Shown in pieces: positions 14,850 through 24,545 of a DNA stretch of 58,003 nt (position 1 is the stretch's first letter; each line of letters opens with the position of its first letter). Under the pieces are notes generated by a model. It did no database searches. It had not been told where the DNA came from and saw only the letters and a program-made list of their open reading frames with translations. A program made the position numbers and the translations under genes. Source of the stretch: a bacterium (GTDB lineage: Bacteria; SM23-81; DAOVCL01); the NCBI GenBank assembly GCA_029932675.1, contig JAOZPP010000012.1, positions 2,096-60,098 of the forward strand. Reading direction: 5' to 3'.

Positions 14850-17474
14850 TTATCCGGACAGACCTGAAGGTCTGTCCCTACGAGCTTTCTTCACCAGTTC
14901 GGCCAGTTTGTTCAAGGCCTCTAAGGGGGTCATTGAGTTTGGATCCAAGCTTTTTAGTTCCTCCAATAGGGGATCTGGCGGGGAGGCAAAGAGACTGAGT
15001 TGAGGGGTAGGCTGGAACTGGGGTGCCCTCTTCCCCTTGGCGAACTGAGGGGCTCCTGTTCCTCCATTCTCTAAGTTGGCCAGTATTTCCTTGGCCCTCT
15101 CGATAACCCCCTGGGGTATCCCGGCCAGTTTGGCCACCTGGATACCATAGCTATCATCGCAGCCACCTTCCACTATCTTTCGCAAAAACACTATCTTATC
15201 CCCCCATTCCCTCACCGAGACCTGATAGTTTTTTACCCGGGGCAAGAGTCCCGCCAACGAGGTGAGTTCATGATAATGGGTGGCAAACAAGGTTTTGGCA
15301 CCCAACTTAGGGTTGTTGTGGATCTCCTCGGTTACCGCCCAGGCGATGGAGAGCCCATCATAGGTACTCGTCCCCCTCCCTATCTCATCGAGGAGGATCA
15401 GGCTCCGGGAAGTGGCGTTGTGCAGAATATTTGCCGTCTCATTCATCTCCACCAGGAATGTGGACTGGCCTTTAGCCAGGATGTCCGAGGCCCCTACGCG
15501 GGTGAATATCCTGTCCACCACCCCAATCTTGGCCTCCCTGGCGGGCACAAAGGAGCCAAGTTGGGCCATAAGCACGATTAGCCCCACCTGCCTTAGATAG
15601 GTTGACTTCCCCGCCATATTGGGGCCGGTGATGATCAGTATCTGGTGGTCATCCCGGTTTAAATTACAATCATTGGGGACAAACCCCTCCTCTAAGAGCT
15701 GTTCCACTACCGGATGCCTTCCCTCCTTGATGATGATCTCTTCCCCTTCATCTACTAAAGGTTTACAGTAGCCTTGCTCCGAGGCCACCTGGGCGAAGGC
15801 CAAGAGGCAATCCAAAGTGGCTAATGCCTTGGCGGTTTTCAGAATACGGGAGCATTCCTGGGCAACCTTTTCCCTTATCTCCGTAAAGAGTTGGTACTCG
15901 AGCTCCCCCATTCTCTCCTCTGCCCCCAAGACCTTGGCCTCATATTCCTTGAGCTGAGGGGTGATGAACCTCTCGGCGTTGGTCATCGTCTGTCGGCGCA
16001 TATATTCAGGCGGTACCTTGGAGAGATGGGGTCTGGTTACTTCAATGTAGTAGCCAAAGATCCGATTATAGCCGACTTTAAGGGAGGGAATCTTCGTCCT
16101 TTCCCTCTCCGTCTGCTGGAGTTTAGCTATCCAGCTCTTTCCATCCCTGCTTATCGCCCTCAGTTCATCCAAAGATGGGTCGTATCCCTCCCTGATTATC
16201 CCACCTTCGGTGATCAAAAGGGGAGGATCATCCACAATCGCCCTTTCGATGAGGGCTCTCAGCGGAGGGAGGTCCTCAAGTTCGGAGGATAACTCTTGCA
16301 GGATCGTCGATCCTCTCTTCTCCAGCTCAACCTTGAATTGGGGGATGACTTCTAAGGAGAGCCTAAGTCCAATCAGATCCCGGGGGGTTGCCTTGCCACA
16401 TCCTATCCTTCCAGCAAGCCTCTCCAAGTCCTGCACCGATCTGAGGAGACCTCTTAGCTTCCCTCTCAAGGGGGCATCTTCGACCAGCTCCCCTACACCA
16501 CTCAACCTCTTCCTGATCTGTTCCACTCTCAAAAGGGGCCTTTTTATCCATTCCCTTAAAAGCCTTCCCCCCATCGGGGTAAGGGTCTTGTCCAAGATCC
16601 TAATTAAGGTCCCCCTCTGCTCCCCACCGCGCAGGGGCTCAAGCAGCTCCAGGTTATGTAAGGTGAAGGGATCCAAGGTCATGTAGTCCCAGCGATTTCT
16701 GGGGATAAGCTTTGTGATGTGGGAGAGGGGGGCTGACTGCATCCCCTTGACATAGGCAAGTACGGCCCCAGCGGCCCTGATCCCTAAATCCATCCCCTCA
16801 CAGCCAAAGCCCTCGAGGGAGGCGGTGCCGAAATGGTCCAAAAGGAGCCTGTAGGAGTCATCATAGGAAAACTTCCAATCCTCCATGGGGGTAAGAGTTA
16901 GTTGGGGAAGCCAATCCTTAATCTCCTTTTGCCCTTCTGGGGGGTGGGTTTCGGGGAGGATGATCTCCGCTGGGTTTATGAGGCTAAGCTCATCCTTGAG
17001 CTCTTGCGCCTCAATCTCATCCACCTGGAAATCCCCGGTGGATAGGTCGAGGATGGCCATTCCCCACCTCGATCTTCCCTCCACCAACCCAAGGAGGAAG
17101 TTATTGCTCTTCTCCTTGAGGGTTGAGGCCAAGGTTGTCGTTCCTGGGGTGACCACCTCCACCACCTCCCTCTTCACCACACCTTTAGCCTTCTTGGGAT
17201 CCTCTACCTGCTCACATATAGCGACTTTATAGCCTTTAGCCAGGAGCTTAGCTATATATTTGTCAGCGGCATGGTAAGGAATACCGGCCAGGGGGACCCT
17301 TCCCCCCTTTCCATGGGAGCGGGAAGTTAGGGTGAGGCCGAGGATCCGGGAAGCCAGCTTGGCATCCTCATCAAACATCTCATAGAAATCACCCAATCTG
17401 AAGAAGAGCAAGGCGTCCTTGTACTTGGCCTTGATCCTCTTATACTGTTCTCTCATCGGAGTATCTTCTGTCAT
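14850..17474 (-). CDS. mutS: DNA mismatch repair protein MutS
   Basis: 874 residues, the normal MutS length. The mismatch-reading N-terminus shows LFFRLGDFYEMFDEDA with the Phe that inserts at mismatches. The ATPase has Walker A GPNMAGKST near 615, LILLDEIGRGTSTYDG and FATHYHEL. MutS detects mismatches and recruits MutL, which is not in this window. Two start ATGs are possible (17474 and 17456). The first sits 2 nt after the T-run of a terminator, with no Shine-Dalgarno sequence. The last nine residues (RDRPSGLSG) are encoded by the palindrome at 14856-14877, so the gene's tail was reshaped by a repeat. Confidence 0.95.
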   Translation of the reverse strand: MTEDTPMREQYKRIKAKYKDALLFFRLGDFYEMFDEDAKLASRILGLTLTSRSHGKGGRVPLAGIPYHAADKYIAKLLAKGYKVAICEQVEDPKKAKGVVKREVVEVVTPGTTTLASTLKEKSNNFLLGLVEGRSRWGMAILDLSTGDFQVDEIEAQELKDELSLINPAEIILPETHPPEGQKEIKDWLPQLTLTPMEDWKFSYDDSYRLLLDHFGTASLEGFGCEGMDLGIRAAGAVLAYVKGMQSAPLSHITKLIPRNRWDYMTLDPFTLHNLELLEPLRGGEQRGTLIRILDKTLTPMGGRLLREWIKRPLLRVEQIRKRLSGVGELVEDAPLRGKLRGLLRSVQDLERLAGRIGCGKATPRDLIGLRLSLEVIPQFKVELEKRGSTILQELSSELEDLPPLRALIERAIVDDPPLLITEGGIIREGYDPSLDELRAISRDGKSWIAKLQQTERERTKIPSLKVGYNRIFGYYIEVTRPHLSKVPPEYMRRQTMTNAERFITPQLKEYEAKVLGAEERMGELEYQLFTEIREKVAQECSRILKTAKALATLDCLLAFAQVASEQGYCKPLVDEGEEIIIKEGRHPVVEQLLEEGFVPNDCNLNRDDHQILIITGPNMAGKSTYLRQVGLIVLMAQLGSFVPAREAKIGVVDRIFTRVGASDILAKGQSTFLVEMNETANILHNATSRSLILLDEIGRGTSTYDGLSIAWAVTEEIHNNPKLGAKTLFATHYHELTSLAGLLPRVKNYQVSVREWGDKIVFLRKIVEGGCDDSYGIQVAKLAGIPQGVIERAKEILANLENGGTGAPQFAKGKRAPQFQPTPQLSLFASPPDPLLEELKSLDPNSMTPLEALNKLAELVKKARRDRPSGLSG
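14856..14877. repeat. Palindrome inside the 3' end of mutS
   Basis: GGACAGACC, TGAA, GGTCTGTCC: 9-bp perfect arms, with TAG next to the right arm giving the same TAGGGACA head as the element at 58-112. It supplies the last codons of mutS and ends 3 bp from its stop codon. Confidence 0.8.
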
Positions 17475-17476
17475 CG

Positions 17477-17505
17477 TAAAAAAGCCACGGGTTTACCGTG
17501 GCTCA
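17477..17505 (-). terminator. Intrinsic terminator after the SPOR gene
   Basis: Minus strand GAGCCACGG, TAAAC, CCGTGGC followed by six T. The stem begins at the stop codon of the SPOR lipoprotein gene and the T-run ends 2-3 nt before the mutS ATG. It should end most transcription of the rpsA-to-SPOR operon. Confidence 0.85.
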
Positions 17506-18450
17506 ATAAAGGGGGATGATCCTGTAGCCCAGCTTGTATTTGGCCTCCAACTCCCTTCCAGAGGACTGAGCCTCTTCCCTCCCTTCAAAGCTGCCTACTA
17601 AAACGACAAAGAGATCCCCTCTTTTCTCCAGCCATGCCTGATAACCATCTTCAACTAAAAGCAGTTTTAGGTTCTGGGCGTTTGCCCTTTTCCTAAAGGC
17701 CCCCAATTGAATGGAGAACCTCTCTTCCTCCGGCTGGAGGCCCAATCTCTTCCCAGCAACTTGTGCCGTCCAGCTTGTCGGGAACCTATTCAAGATGTAA
17801 CTGTAGTACCTTTCAGCTTCCTTCCCCTTACCCAGACCCTCTAAGCAGAGGGCTTTTTTCCAGAGGATCTGAGGGAGAAACTGGGGGAGGGGAAGGCTGT
17901 CTTGGACGATTTCATATTCCCGTAGCGCAGAGGAATACTCCCCTTGAGAGAGATAACAGTCTCCTATTCCTATTAAAGCTAAACCCCTAAGAAGGGGACT
18001 GCCCCCCGAGGAAGCCGCGGAGTGGAAGGAGGCCCGGGCCGAGTCGGGATGGTTTAAGGCCAGTAAGGTGCGCCCCAGCCAATATCTCCCCTCGACCTTA
18101 TGGGTGGGATCGGCAAACTGACGGTTCAGTGCCTTCTGGGCAGAGAGGTAGAGCCCCCGGGAGTAGAGGTTTATGCCTAAGGATATGGCCGCTCTCTCGG
18201 CTAACTCCCCCGCAGGCTCCTCGGAAAGGAGTTCCTGGAGGTATTGGGCGGAGGCACCAGCACGGGGATCAAGGATGGAGGCCCAGTAGAGGGCTTGTGG
18301 AGAAGGGGGACTGGCTTCAAGCCAGCCTTGAAGGGAACGGCGGGCTTCCTCGACTCTCCCCCCCTTGTATTGCTCTACAATGGTTTTAAGATGAGTAGGG
18401 GAACTCAGGGAAGCACAGCTTACGAGTAAGAGAGTTAGAAACCAGGCCAT
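17503..18450 (-). CDS. TPR lipoprotein with C-terminal SPOR domain
   Basis: 315 residues from the ATG at 18450, which lies 1 nt after the lapB stop. A longer frame runs through lapB and is discarded. Residues 1-12 end in a lipobox-like LLVSC, so it is probably membrane anchored. The middle carries tetratricopeptide repeats (about 40-220). The last 75 residues are a SPOR domain (FSIQLGAFRKRANAQNLKL ... FVVLVGSF), which binds denuded glycan strands at the septum. A role in envelope or division maintenance is inferred. It is the last gene before the terminator. Confidence 0.8.
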   Translation of the reverse strand: MAWFLTLLLVSCASLSSPTHLKTIVEQYKGGRVEEARRSLQGWLEASPPSPQALYWASILDPRAGASAQYLQELLSEEPAGELAERAAISLGINLYSRGLYLSAQKALNRQFADPTHKVEGRYWLGRTLLALNHPDSARASFHSAASSGGSPLLRGLALIGIGDCYLSQGEYSSALREYEIVQDSLPLPQFLPQILWKKALCLEGLGKGKEAERYYSYILNRFPTSWTAQVAGKRLGLQPEEERFSIQLGAFRKRANAQNLKLLLVEDGYQAWLEKRGDLFVVLVGSFEGREEAQSSGRELEAKYKLGYRIIPLY

Positions 18451-18451
18451 T

Positions 18452-19561
18452 TTAGATGCCAAATCCCCTCCACCTCTGGCACTGGGGACATTTCCAGAGC
18501 GGTTCCTCCGATCTGTAACCACACCAACGGCAGATAAAACCTCTATTCCTGTCCAAAAGCTCATCTATAACCTCTCGGGTCCTGGTAAGGTCTCCCTGCT
18601 GAGCATAGAGTTTGGCCAGAAGAAGGGAGACCTCCTCGGATGAGCCCGAGACCCTCTCACAGACCTTGATGGCCTCATTAATCATTCCTTTCTTCTCATA
18701 GACATCGACCAAGGCCAGGATCGTTTCCTTCTGACCCGGTTCCTTCTCCAAGATCCGCTGATAAATGTCCATAACCTCCTCAAATCTGCCCAGCTTATAA
18801 AGGGCCTCCTCCAATCTCTTGAAGCCAATGAAGCACTTTTGAGGGATCTCCTCTCCCAATCTCTTCCACCAATCAATGGCCTCACTCCATCTCCCCTCCC
18901 TTTGGTAGCTTTCCGCAAGCCAGAAATAGGCGGGTGTGCACTGGGGATCAAGTTTCAATGCTTCCTTAAGGTATGCTCTTGCCCTTTTCATCTCCCCTTT
19001 GGAGACCATTAGCTCGCCAGCAGAGGCCTTATAGAGGGCCAGATCTGTCGAGGCATCCTCCCCCTTTAGCTTTGCTATCTTCTGGCGAACCGTATAGGCC
19101 TCATCCCAGAGCCCATCCTTCTCATAAAGGGGAAGGAGCCTCTCCAGGGTCCAAATTGGGGAGTGGTTGGTTTTGAGAAGCTCCTGGAGCGTTGATATCG
19201 CGGAGGAGCCCTGTCCCAACTCAATATGATCCAGAGCTAAACTCTTTAAGATGAAAGGTTTATCCTTGTTCTTTAGGTTTGGCCGCAGGATGAGCTCCTT
19301 ATGGACCCTCAGGGCCTTCCCTGGTTCCCCCCTTTCCCGCAGAAGGTCACCTAACTTAAGGTAGGCATCGATGTTGTCCGGGTCCCCTCTTACCACTCCC
19401 CGCAAAACCTGGTAGGCCTCCTCCTTCTCCCCATCGAGGAGCAGCCTGAGCCCCTCAGAGTAACGGTCCCTCCTAGGCCTCCTCCATAGTCCCCTCACCT
19501 TCCAACCAACACCAAAGAGGATAAGGACCGCAAGGCCGAGAATTACCAAAATCAGGGTCAA
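18452..19561 (-). CDS. lapB: LapB-type LPS assembly regulator
   Basis: 369 residues. One N-terminal membrane helix (about 2-22) is followed by tandem TPRs over about 35-330 and a C-terminal rubredoxin-like knuckle with CRWC and CPQC. This is the exact layout of LapB (YciM), which in E. coli works with FtsH to control LpxC and so LPS synthesis. It overlaps lapA by 4 bp, as in proteobacteria. Whether the same LpxC link exists here is inference. Confidence 0.85.
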   Translation of the reverse strand: MTLILVILGLAVLILFGVGWKVRGLWRRPRRDRYSEGLRLLLDGEKEEAYQVLRGVVRGDPDNIDAYLKLGDLLRERGEPGKALRVHKELILRPNLKNKDKPFILKSLALDHIELGQGSSAISTLQELLKTNHSPIWTLERLLPLYEKDGLWDEAYTVRQKIAKLKGEDASTDLALYKASAGELMVSKGEMKRARAYLKEALKLDPQCTPAYFWLAESYQREGRWSEAIDWWKRLGEEIPQKCFIGFKRLEEALYKLGRFEEVMDIYQRILEKEPGQKETILALVDVYEKKGMINEAIKVCERVSGSSEEVSLLLAKLYAQQGDLTRTREVIDELLDRNRGFICRWCGYRSEEPLWKCPQCQRWRGFGI

Positions 19562-19875
19562 CCCTTTCCCTCCTCTTTGGGGATCTCCTCCTCAAAGGGG
19601 ATATTCCTTACAGAGGAGAGCTCCTCCCTTAGCTTCTTTACTTCTGATTTGTGCTTGCGCAGCTCCCTCCTCATCTGAAGGTCGTGGATCGCCGTGAAGA
19701 GGAAGAGCACCACCACCCCCACCACAAAAGACTCAAACATCACCAAGATGAGGGGAACCTGGGTAAAATGCCACCTATACACGGTAACCTCTACCTTCTG
19801 ATCCAGGTTCTGAATGGCAAAGCCTAAGAGTAGAACCATAATTACTGCCAGCAAGAAGAGCTTCCATAACCACAT
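19558..19875 (-). CDS. lapA: LapA-domain membrane protein
   Basis: 105 residues with two membrane helices (about 4-21 and 40-62) around the typical sequence QNLDQKVEV, then a charged cytoplasmic coil rich in K/E. This matches the LapA (DUF1049) family, partner of LapB in LPS assembly. A good AGGAGG site lies 4 nt before the ATG. The gap to miaB is 102 bp. Confidence 0.82.
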   Translation of the reverse strand: MWLWKLFLLAVIMVLLLGFAIQNLDQKVEVTVYRWHFTQVPLILVMFESFVVGVVVLFLFTAIHDLQMRRELRKHKSEVKKLREELSSVRNIPFEEEIPKEEGKG

Positions 19876-19977
19876 ACATCCTCCTCGATTAGTAACAGTT
19901 CACGGGGTCTGGAGGTAGTAGTTACCAAGCTGGAAATATAAGTTGACCCCATGGAACATTCTTAGAGGGGTAAACCC

Positions 19978-21270
19978 TTAAAGTTTCCCAAAGAGGATCC
20001 ACCCCTTAGCCCTAACTATCCTCAGCCTGAGGACCTTACCCATTAACCCTTCTTTGGCCGGTAAGATAACCGGTTTGTTTGTCCTCGTTCTTCCAAAGAG
20101 TTGACCGGGTAGTTTTCCTTTCTTTTCCACCAACACTTCCTGGGTAGTTCCCACTAATTTCCGGTTCCTGGCAGATGTTATCCTCCTCTGCAGTTCGATA
20201 AGAGTGGTAAGCCTGGCTGCTTTAACCTGAGGGGGAACATCGTCCATAAACTTAGATGCTTTAGTTCCCGGACGGGGAGAATATTTGAAGATGAAGGAGG
20301 CATCAAAGCCCACTTCCCCCATGACCTCCACTGTCTGTTGGAAATCCTCCTCCTCTTCCCCGGGGAAACCAGTTATTATGTCCGTGGTCAGGGCAAGATC
20401 TGGGATGGCCTGGCGGGCTTCCTCCACCAGCCTTAGATACCCTTCCACCGTATATCCTCGGTTCATCCTCTGGAGGATGCGGTTTGAACCGGACTGCAGG
20501 GGGAGGTGGAGATGTTCACAGACTTTATCTGCTCCCCCAATGGCCTCCAAAAGCTTGGGGGAAAGGTCCTTGGGGTGGGATGTGGTAAACCTTATCCTCT
20601 CCAGGCCCTCTATCTCGTTCAGCCTCCAGAGGAGGGAGGGGAAGTCAGTTCCCTCCCAACGGTAGGAGTTCACGTTTTGGCCCAAGAGGGTAACTTCCTT
20701 GAACCCCTGAGCGACAATCCCCCTTACCTCTCCGGCTATCTCCTCTGGGGGCCTACTCCTCTCCCTTCCCCTCACCAAGGGGACTATACAGAAGCTACAG
20801 AAGTTGTTACACCCCCTCATCACTGAGACAAAGGCAGAGATTCCCCTCTTCCTCTGAGCAACAACCTTGGAATAGTCCTCTTTCTTGTTGGAGGCCAAGG
20901 AGCAAATAGGTTGATGATCTAATCTTCCTAAGAGCCGGGGAAGCTTCCGATAGGAATCTGGGCCAGCAACTATATCTACCCCTGGGGATAGCTTAAATAG
21001 TTCCTCCCCTAATCTCTGAGCCATACAGCCAATTACCACAAATTTTACCGCGGGGTCTTCCTTCTTATGCCCCAGAAGCTCCCTTATCCTTCCCAAAGCC
21101 TTCTGTTCAGCATGCTCCCTTACCGCGCAAGTATTCACCATAATTACCCCAGCCTGGGAAGGATCATCTGTAAGCTCGTAACCTTCCTCGGCGAGAATAC
21201 CTGCGACAAGCTGGGAGTCGAGCAGGTTCATCTGGCAGCCATAGGTCTTGATATAGAAGGTTTTATTCAT
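19978..21270 (-). CDS. miaB: tRNA-2-methylthio-N6-dimethylallyladenosine synthase MiaB
   Basis: 430 residues with the MiaB order of domains. The N-terminal UPF0004 region starts YIKTYGCQMN with its first cluster Cys; two further Cys (MVNTCAVRE, VVIGCMAQR) complete it. The radical-SAM CxxxCxxC is GCNNFCSFCIVP, and a TRAM domain closes the C-terminus. MiaB adds the methylthio group to isopentenyl-A37 of tRNAs. It sits 42 bp after mtaB, its t6A-specific cousin. Confidence 0.9.
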   Translation of the reverse strand: MNKTFYIKTYGCQMNLLDSQLVAGILAEEGYELTDDPSQAGVIMVNTCAVREHAEQKALGRIRELLGHKKEDPAVKFVVIGCMAQRLGEELFKLSPGVDIVAGPDSYRKLPRLLGRLDHQPICSLASNKKEDYSKVVAQRKRGISAFVSVMRGCNNFCSFCIVPLVRGRERSRPPEEIAGEVRGIVAQGFKEVTLLGQNVNSYRWEGTDFPSLLWRLNEIEGLERIRFTTSHPKDLSPKLLEAIGGADKVCEHLHLPLQSGSNRILQRMNRGYTVEGYLRLVEEARQAIPDLALTTDIITGFPGEEEEDFQQTVEVMGEVGFDASFIFKYSPRPGTKASKFMDDVPPQVKAARLTTLIELQRRITSARNRKLVGTTQEVLVEKKGKLPGQLFGRTRTNKPVILPAKEGLMGKVLRLRIVRAKGWILFGKL

Positions 21271-21312
21271 GAAGCGAACCCTTATTTGTGCTAGAGAAGA
21301 AGGCGGTCTCCT

Positions 21313-22593
21313 TTACTCCACCAACTTCCCCTCTACCCCTTTTCCCCGCAAGCCAGAGACTATAACCTTGACTAATTTATTCCCTGAGTCCCTTTCGGAA
21401 TTGATGTATACTCGGATATAGTTCCCGGTAAGCCCTGTAATGAGCCCGTCTTTTCTTCCCCTTTCCACCAAAACCTCAAGGCTTTGACCCTTAAACCTTT
21501 CCCTAAACCTCTGCCACTTCTCCATCCCCAATTTTCTCATTAGAAGGGATCTCTCCTTCTTCACCACTGGGCTGACCTGATTGGGGAATTTAGCTGCCGG
21601 CGTCCCTTCTCGTGGAGAGTAGGAGAAGACATGGAGATAGGCCAAGGGGAGCTTTTCTACCAGGTGATACGTGTTTTCGTATTCCTTCTCCCCTTCTCCA
21701 GGAAAGCCCACCAGCACATCAGCCCCGATACCAGCCTGAGGGATTTTTGAGCTTAATTCCCATATGAGAGCCTCATAGAACGATGGATCATATCTGCGGT
21801 TCATAAGTTGGAGGATTCCTCTGTCTCCACTCTGCAGGGGGATGTGGAAATGGGGGCAAACCTTATGGGAAGCGGCCACAAAGTCGATGAGCTCAGGGGT
21901 GAAATCTGTAGGCTCGATGGAACTGAGCCTTACCCTCTGGGGCAATTCCATCTCCTCTAACCTTTGCAGAAGGGTGATAAGATCAGTCCCTAAGCTTCCA
22001 ATGTTCACCCCGGTGAGAACAACCTCCCTGTAGCCAGCCTTGACTAAAGAGTCTATCTGGGAGAGGATCTCCTCTATGGAAGCGTGCCTTGCTCTCCCCC
22101 TGGCTTTAGGGACAATACAGAAGCTACAGGGGGTACTGCAGCCATCTTGTATCTTGACAAATGCTCTGGTATGGCCCCTAAGTTCCCTTATCGCCATCCT
22201 GGGGAAGGTGGAAAACGCGGAGGAGGGTGAGGTGAAGACTTTCCCCCCTCCATTGACTTCCCTGAGATAATGAAGGACATCCCCCTTTTCTCCATTGCCT
22301 AAGACAAGGTCGGCGAGGTCAGCCAGAATCCAGGGATTTAGCTGGGCATAACAACCAGTGGCTATGATAAGGGAGGATGGGGAGCGACGCCGCGCTGCCC
22401 TAATGGCTTGGCGAGCATGGTAATCGCTCTGCGCTGTTACCGAGCAGGTATTGATTAAGTAAATATCCGACGGCTGAGAGAACTCTACCTCCCTATAACC
22501 AGCCCTTAGGAAGTCTTCCCTGATGAACTCGGTCTCAAACTGGTTTAACTTACAACCGAAGCTACGGAAGGCTACTGTTCCCGCCCAGGACAC
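21313..22593 (-). CDS. mtaB: tRNA (t6A37) methylthiotransferase MtaB
   Basis: 426 residues. It has the methylthiotransferase layout: FGCKLNQFE at the N-terminus (cluster Cys), NTCSVT, ATGCYAQ, then the radical-SAM motif CSTPCSFCIVP and a C-terminal TRAM-like region. KLNQFE rather than QMN favours MtaB (ms2t6A37) over MiaB, and both types are present side by side. It starts 2 bp after rpsA ends, so it is translated from the rpsA transcript. TrmO in the same window also acts on t6A37. Confidence 0.87.
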   Translation of the reverse strand: MSWAGTVAFRSFGCKLNQFETEFIREDFLRAGYREVEFSQPSDIYLINTCSVTAQSDYHARQAIRAARRRSPSSLIIATGCYAQLNPWILADLADLVLGNGEKGDVLHYLREVNGGGKVFTSPSSAFSTFPRMAIRELRGHTRAFVKIQDGCSTPCSFCIVPKARGRARHASIEEILSQIDSLVKAGYREVVLTGVNIGSLGTDLITLLQRLEEMELPQRVRLSSIEPTDFTPELIDFVAASHKVCPHFHIPLQSGDRGILQLMNRRYDPSFYEALIWELSSKIPQAGIGADVLVGFPGEGEKEYENTYHLVEKLPLAYLHVFSYSPREGTPAAKFPNQVSPVVKKERSLLMRKLGMEKWQRFRERFKGQSLEVLVERGRKDGLITGLTGNYIRVYINSERDSGNKLVKVIVSGLRGKGVEGKLVE

Positions 22594-22595
22594 AA

Positions 22596-24545
22596 CTACT
22601 CCTCCTTTTCGGGTGGCTTCTCGACCATCTCCTTCATCTTTACAGTCTTGGCAGGATGTTGGGCAAGATAGTTGTCTAACAGCTCCTTTTCTTTGCCCTC
22701 AAAGTATTCCCTTACGCTGAGGATTATCTTCCTCTCGTCGGCATCGAACTCCACTACCCGCAAGGGAAGCTCATCTTTTAGCTTAAAGGCCTCTATGGGC
22801 TTCTTGATACCAGGTTTCCCCAAGTGGGCTAAGGGCACAAATCCCTCTACATCACCAGGGAGGTTCACCACTACCCCCCGGTCGTAGATCCTGGTTATCA
22901 CCCCCTTTGTCTCCACGTTCTTGGCGTACTTGCCGGCCAGCTCTGGCCAGGGATTCTCCTGAGCTTGTTTATAGCCCAAGGAGACCCGACGATTCTCCTG
23001 GTCGATGTCAAGGACAACCACCTCCACTTTCTCCCCTTTCTTCATCACCTCGGAGGGGTGTTGCACCCTCTTCGTCCAGGACATATCCGAGATGTGAACC
23101 AGGCCATCTATTCCTTCCTCAACCTCTACAAATGCTCCAAATGAGGTGAGGTTTCTTACCCTTCCCACCAGTTTCGAACCTACTGGATGCCTTTGAGGAA
23201 GGGTCAACCAGGGATCGGGCTCCACCTGCTTGAGCCCCAAGGCTATCTTCTCGTTCTTTCTGTCGACGCTGAGCACAACAGCCTCCACTATATCCCCAAT
23301 GGCCACCACCTTGGATGGATGTCTGATATGCTCTGTCCAAGACATATCTGAGACATGGATCAACCCCTCTATCCCTTTCTCCAGCTCTACGAAGGCCCCG
23401 TAGTCGGTGATGCTTACCACCCTTCCCCTCACCTTCTTCCCCTCCGGGTACTTCTCCTCTACGTTCTCCCATGGATAAGGAGTAAGTTGTTTTAACCCTA
23501 GGGAAACCCTCTCCTTTTGTCGATCATAGGTAAGCACTTTCACCTCTATCTCATCCCCTAAGGCCAATAGCTCAGAAGGATGGCTAATTCTCCCCCAAGA
23601 CATGTCCGTAATGTGGAGGAGGCCATCCAATCCACCCAGATCAATGAAGGCGCCAAAGTCGGTGATATTCTTCACCACGCCTTTCCTTACCTGCCCCTCC
23701 TCTATCTCGGAGAGCAATTTTTCCCTCTGTTTTTGTCTCTCCTCCTCCAAGATCGCTCTACGGGAGACAACTATATTCCTCCTTAGCTTGTTCAGCTTGA
23801 TCACCTTTAAGGTGAGCAACTGGCCTACATATTGATCAAAATCCCTTACTTGCTTAGTCTCAATTTGAGAGCCGGGGAGAAAGGCATCCACACCAAAGAG
23901 GTTGACTATCATCCCCCCCTTCACCCTCTTCTTTACCCTCCCCTCTATTGGCTCACCGGTCTCGTAGGCCTTCCTTATTCGATCCCAAACCAAAAGGAAA
24001 TCTGCTCTTGATTTAGAGAGGACAACTTGACCATCCTGATCCTCTATGGATTCCAGGTAGACATCTATTTCATCTCCCACTTTTACCTGGGGATGATTTC
24101 CAAATTCGCCTAAGGGGATGATTCCCTCAGATTTAAAGCCTATATCCACTATGACATCCTCCTGATCTACCTGGAGGACCTTTCCCTTGATGATTTCTCC
24201 TTCCCTTATCTTGGCTAGGCTATTCTCATAGAGGTTGAGCAGCTCCGCGAAATCCGGCGAAGGAGGTTCCAATATCTCCTCCTCCTGGGGGGATGGTTTG
24301 GTTTCCTCTCCCTTTGCCGTGGCAGTAGCCAGCTTCTCAGCCTCCTCACCTGATGTCCCTAAAGGTGGCTTAACCTCCTCTTCCTTTGGGGTTTTTGTCT
24401 TCCTCTTCGGGGCTGCTTTCTTCCCCGGTTGGGCCTTCCCCTTGGCTTTGGCCTTCTCCTCAGCTTTGCCCTCCTTCTTAGCCCTGGTCTTCTCCTCACC
24501 TCCTTTCAAAGCTGTCTCTTCCTTCCTTTCTTCCTTCTCTCCCAT
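22596..24545 (-). CDS. rpsA: 30S ribosomal protein S1 with long charged N-terminal extension
   Basis: 649 residues, against about 555 in E. coli. Six S1 RNA-binding repeats cover about 120-620 (e.g. GKVLQVDQEDVIVDIGFKSE, then three close copies ending LIHVSDMSW, LLHITDMSW and LVHISDMSW). Residues 1-110 are a low-complexity Lys/Glu/Ala tract that carries the extra length and is probably disordered. S1 recruits mRNA to the 30S subunit. A GGGAGG site 8 nt before the ATG fits. It follows cmk and plsC, recalling the cmk-rpsA order of proteobacteria. Confidence 0.93.
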   Translation of the reverse strand: MGEKEERKEETALKGGEEKTRAKKEGKAEEKAKAKGKAQPGKKAAPKRKTKTPKEEEVKPPLGTSGEEAEKLATATAKGEETKPSPQEEEILEPPSPDFAELLNLYENSLAKIREGEIIKGKVLQVDQEDVIVDIGFKSEGIIPLGEFGNHPQVKVGDEIDVYLESIEDQDGQVVLSKSRADFLLVWDRIRKAYETGEPIEGRVKKRVKGGMIVNLFGVDAFLPGSQIETKQVRDFDQYVGQLLTLKVIKLNKLRRNIVVSRRAILEEERQKQREKLLSEIEEGQVRKGVVKNITDFGAFIDLGGLDGLLHITDMSWGRISHPSELLALGDEIEVKVLTYDRQKERVSLGLKQLTPYPWENVEEKYPEGKKVRGRVVSITDYGAFVELEKGIEGLIHVSDMSWTEHIRHPSKVVAIGDIVEAVVLSVDRKNEKIALGLKQVEPDPWLTLPQRHPVGSKLVGRVRNLTSFGAFVEVEEGIDGLVHISDMSWTKRVQHPSEVMKKGEKVEVVVLDIDQENRRVSLGYKQAQENPWPELAGKYAKNVETKGVITRIYDRGVVVNLPGDVEGFVPLAHLGKPGIKKPIEAFKLKDELPLRVVEFDADERKIILSVREYFEGKEKELLDNYLAQHPAKTVKMKEMVEKPPEKEE

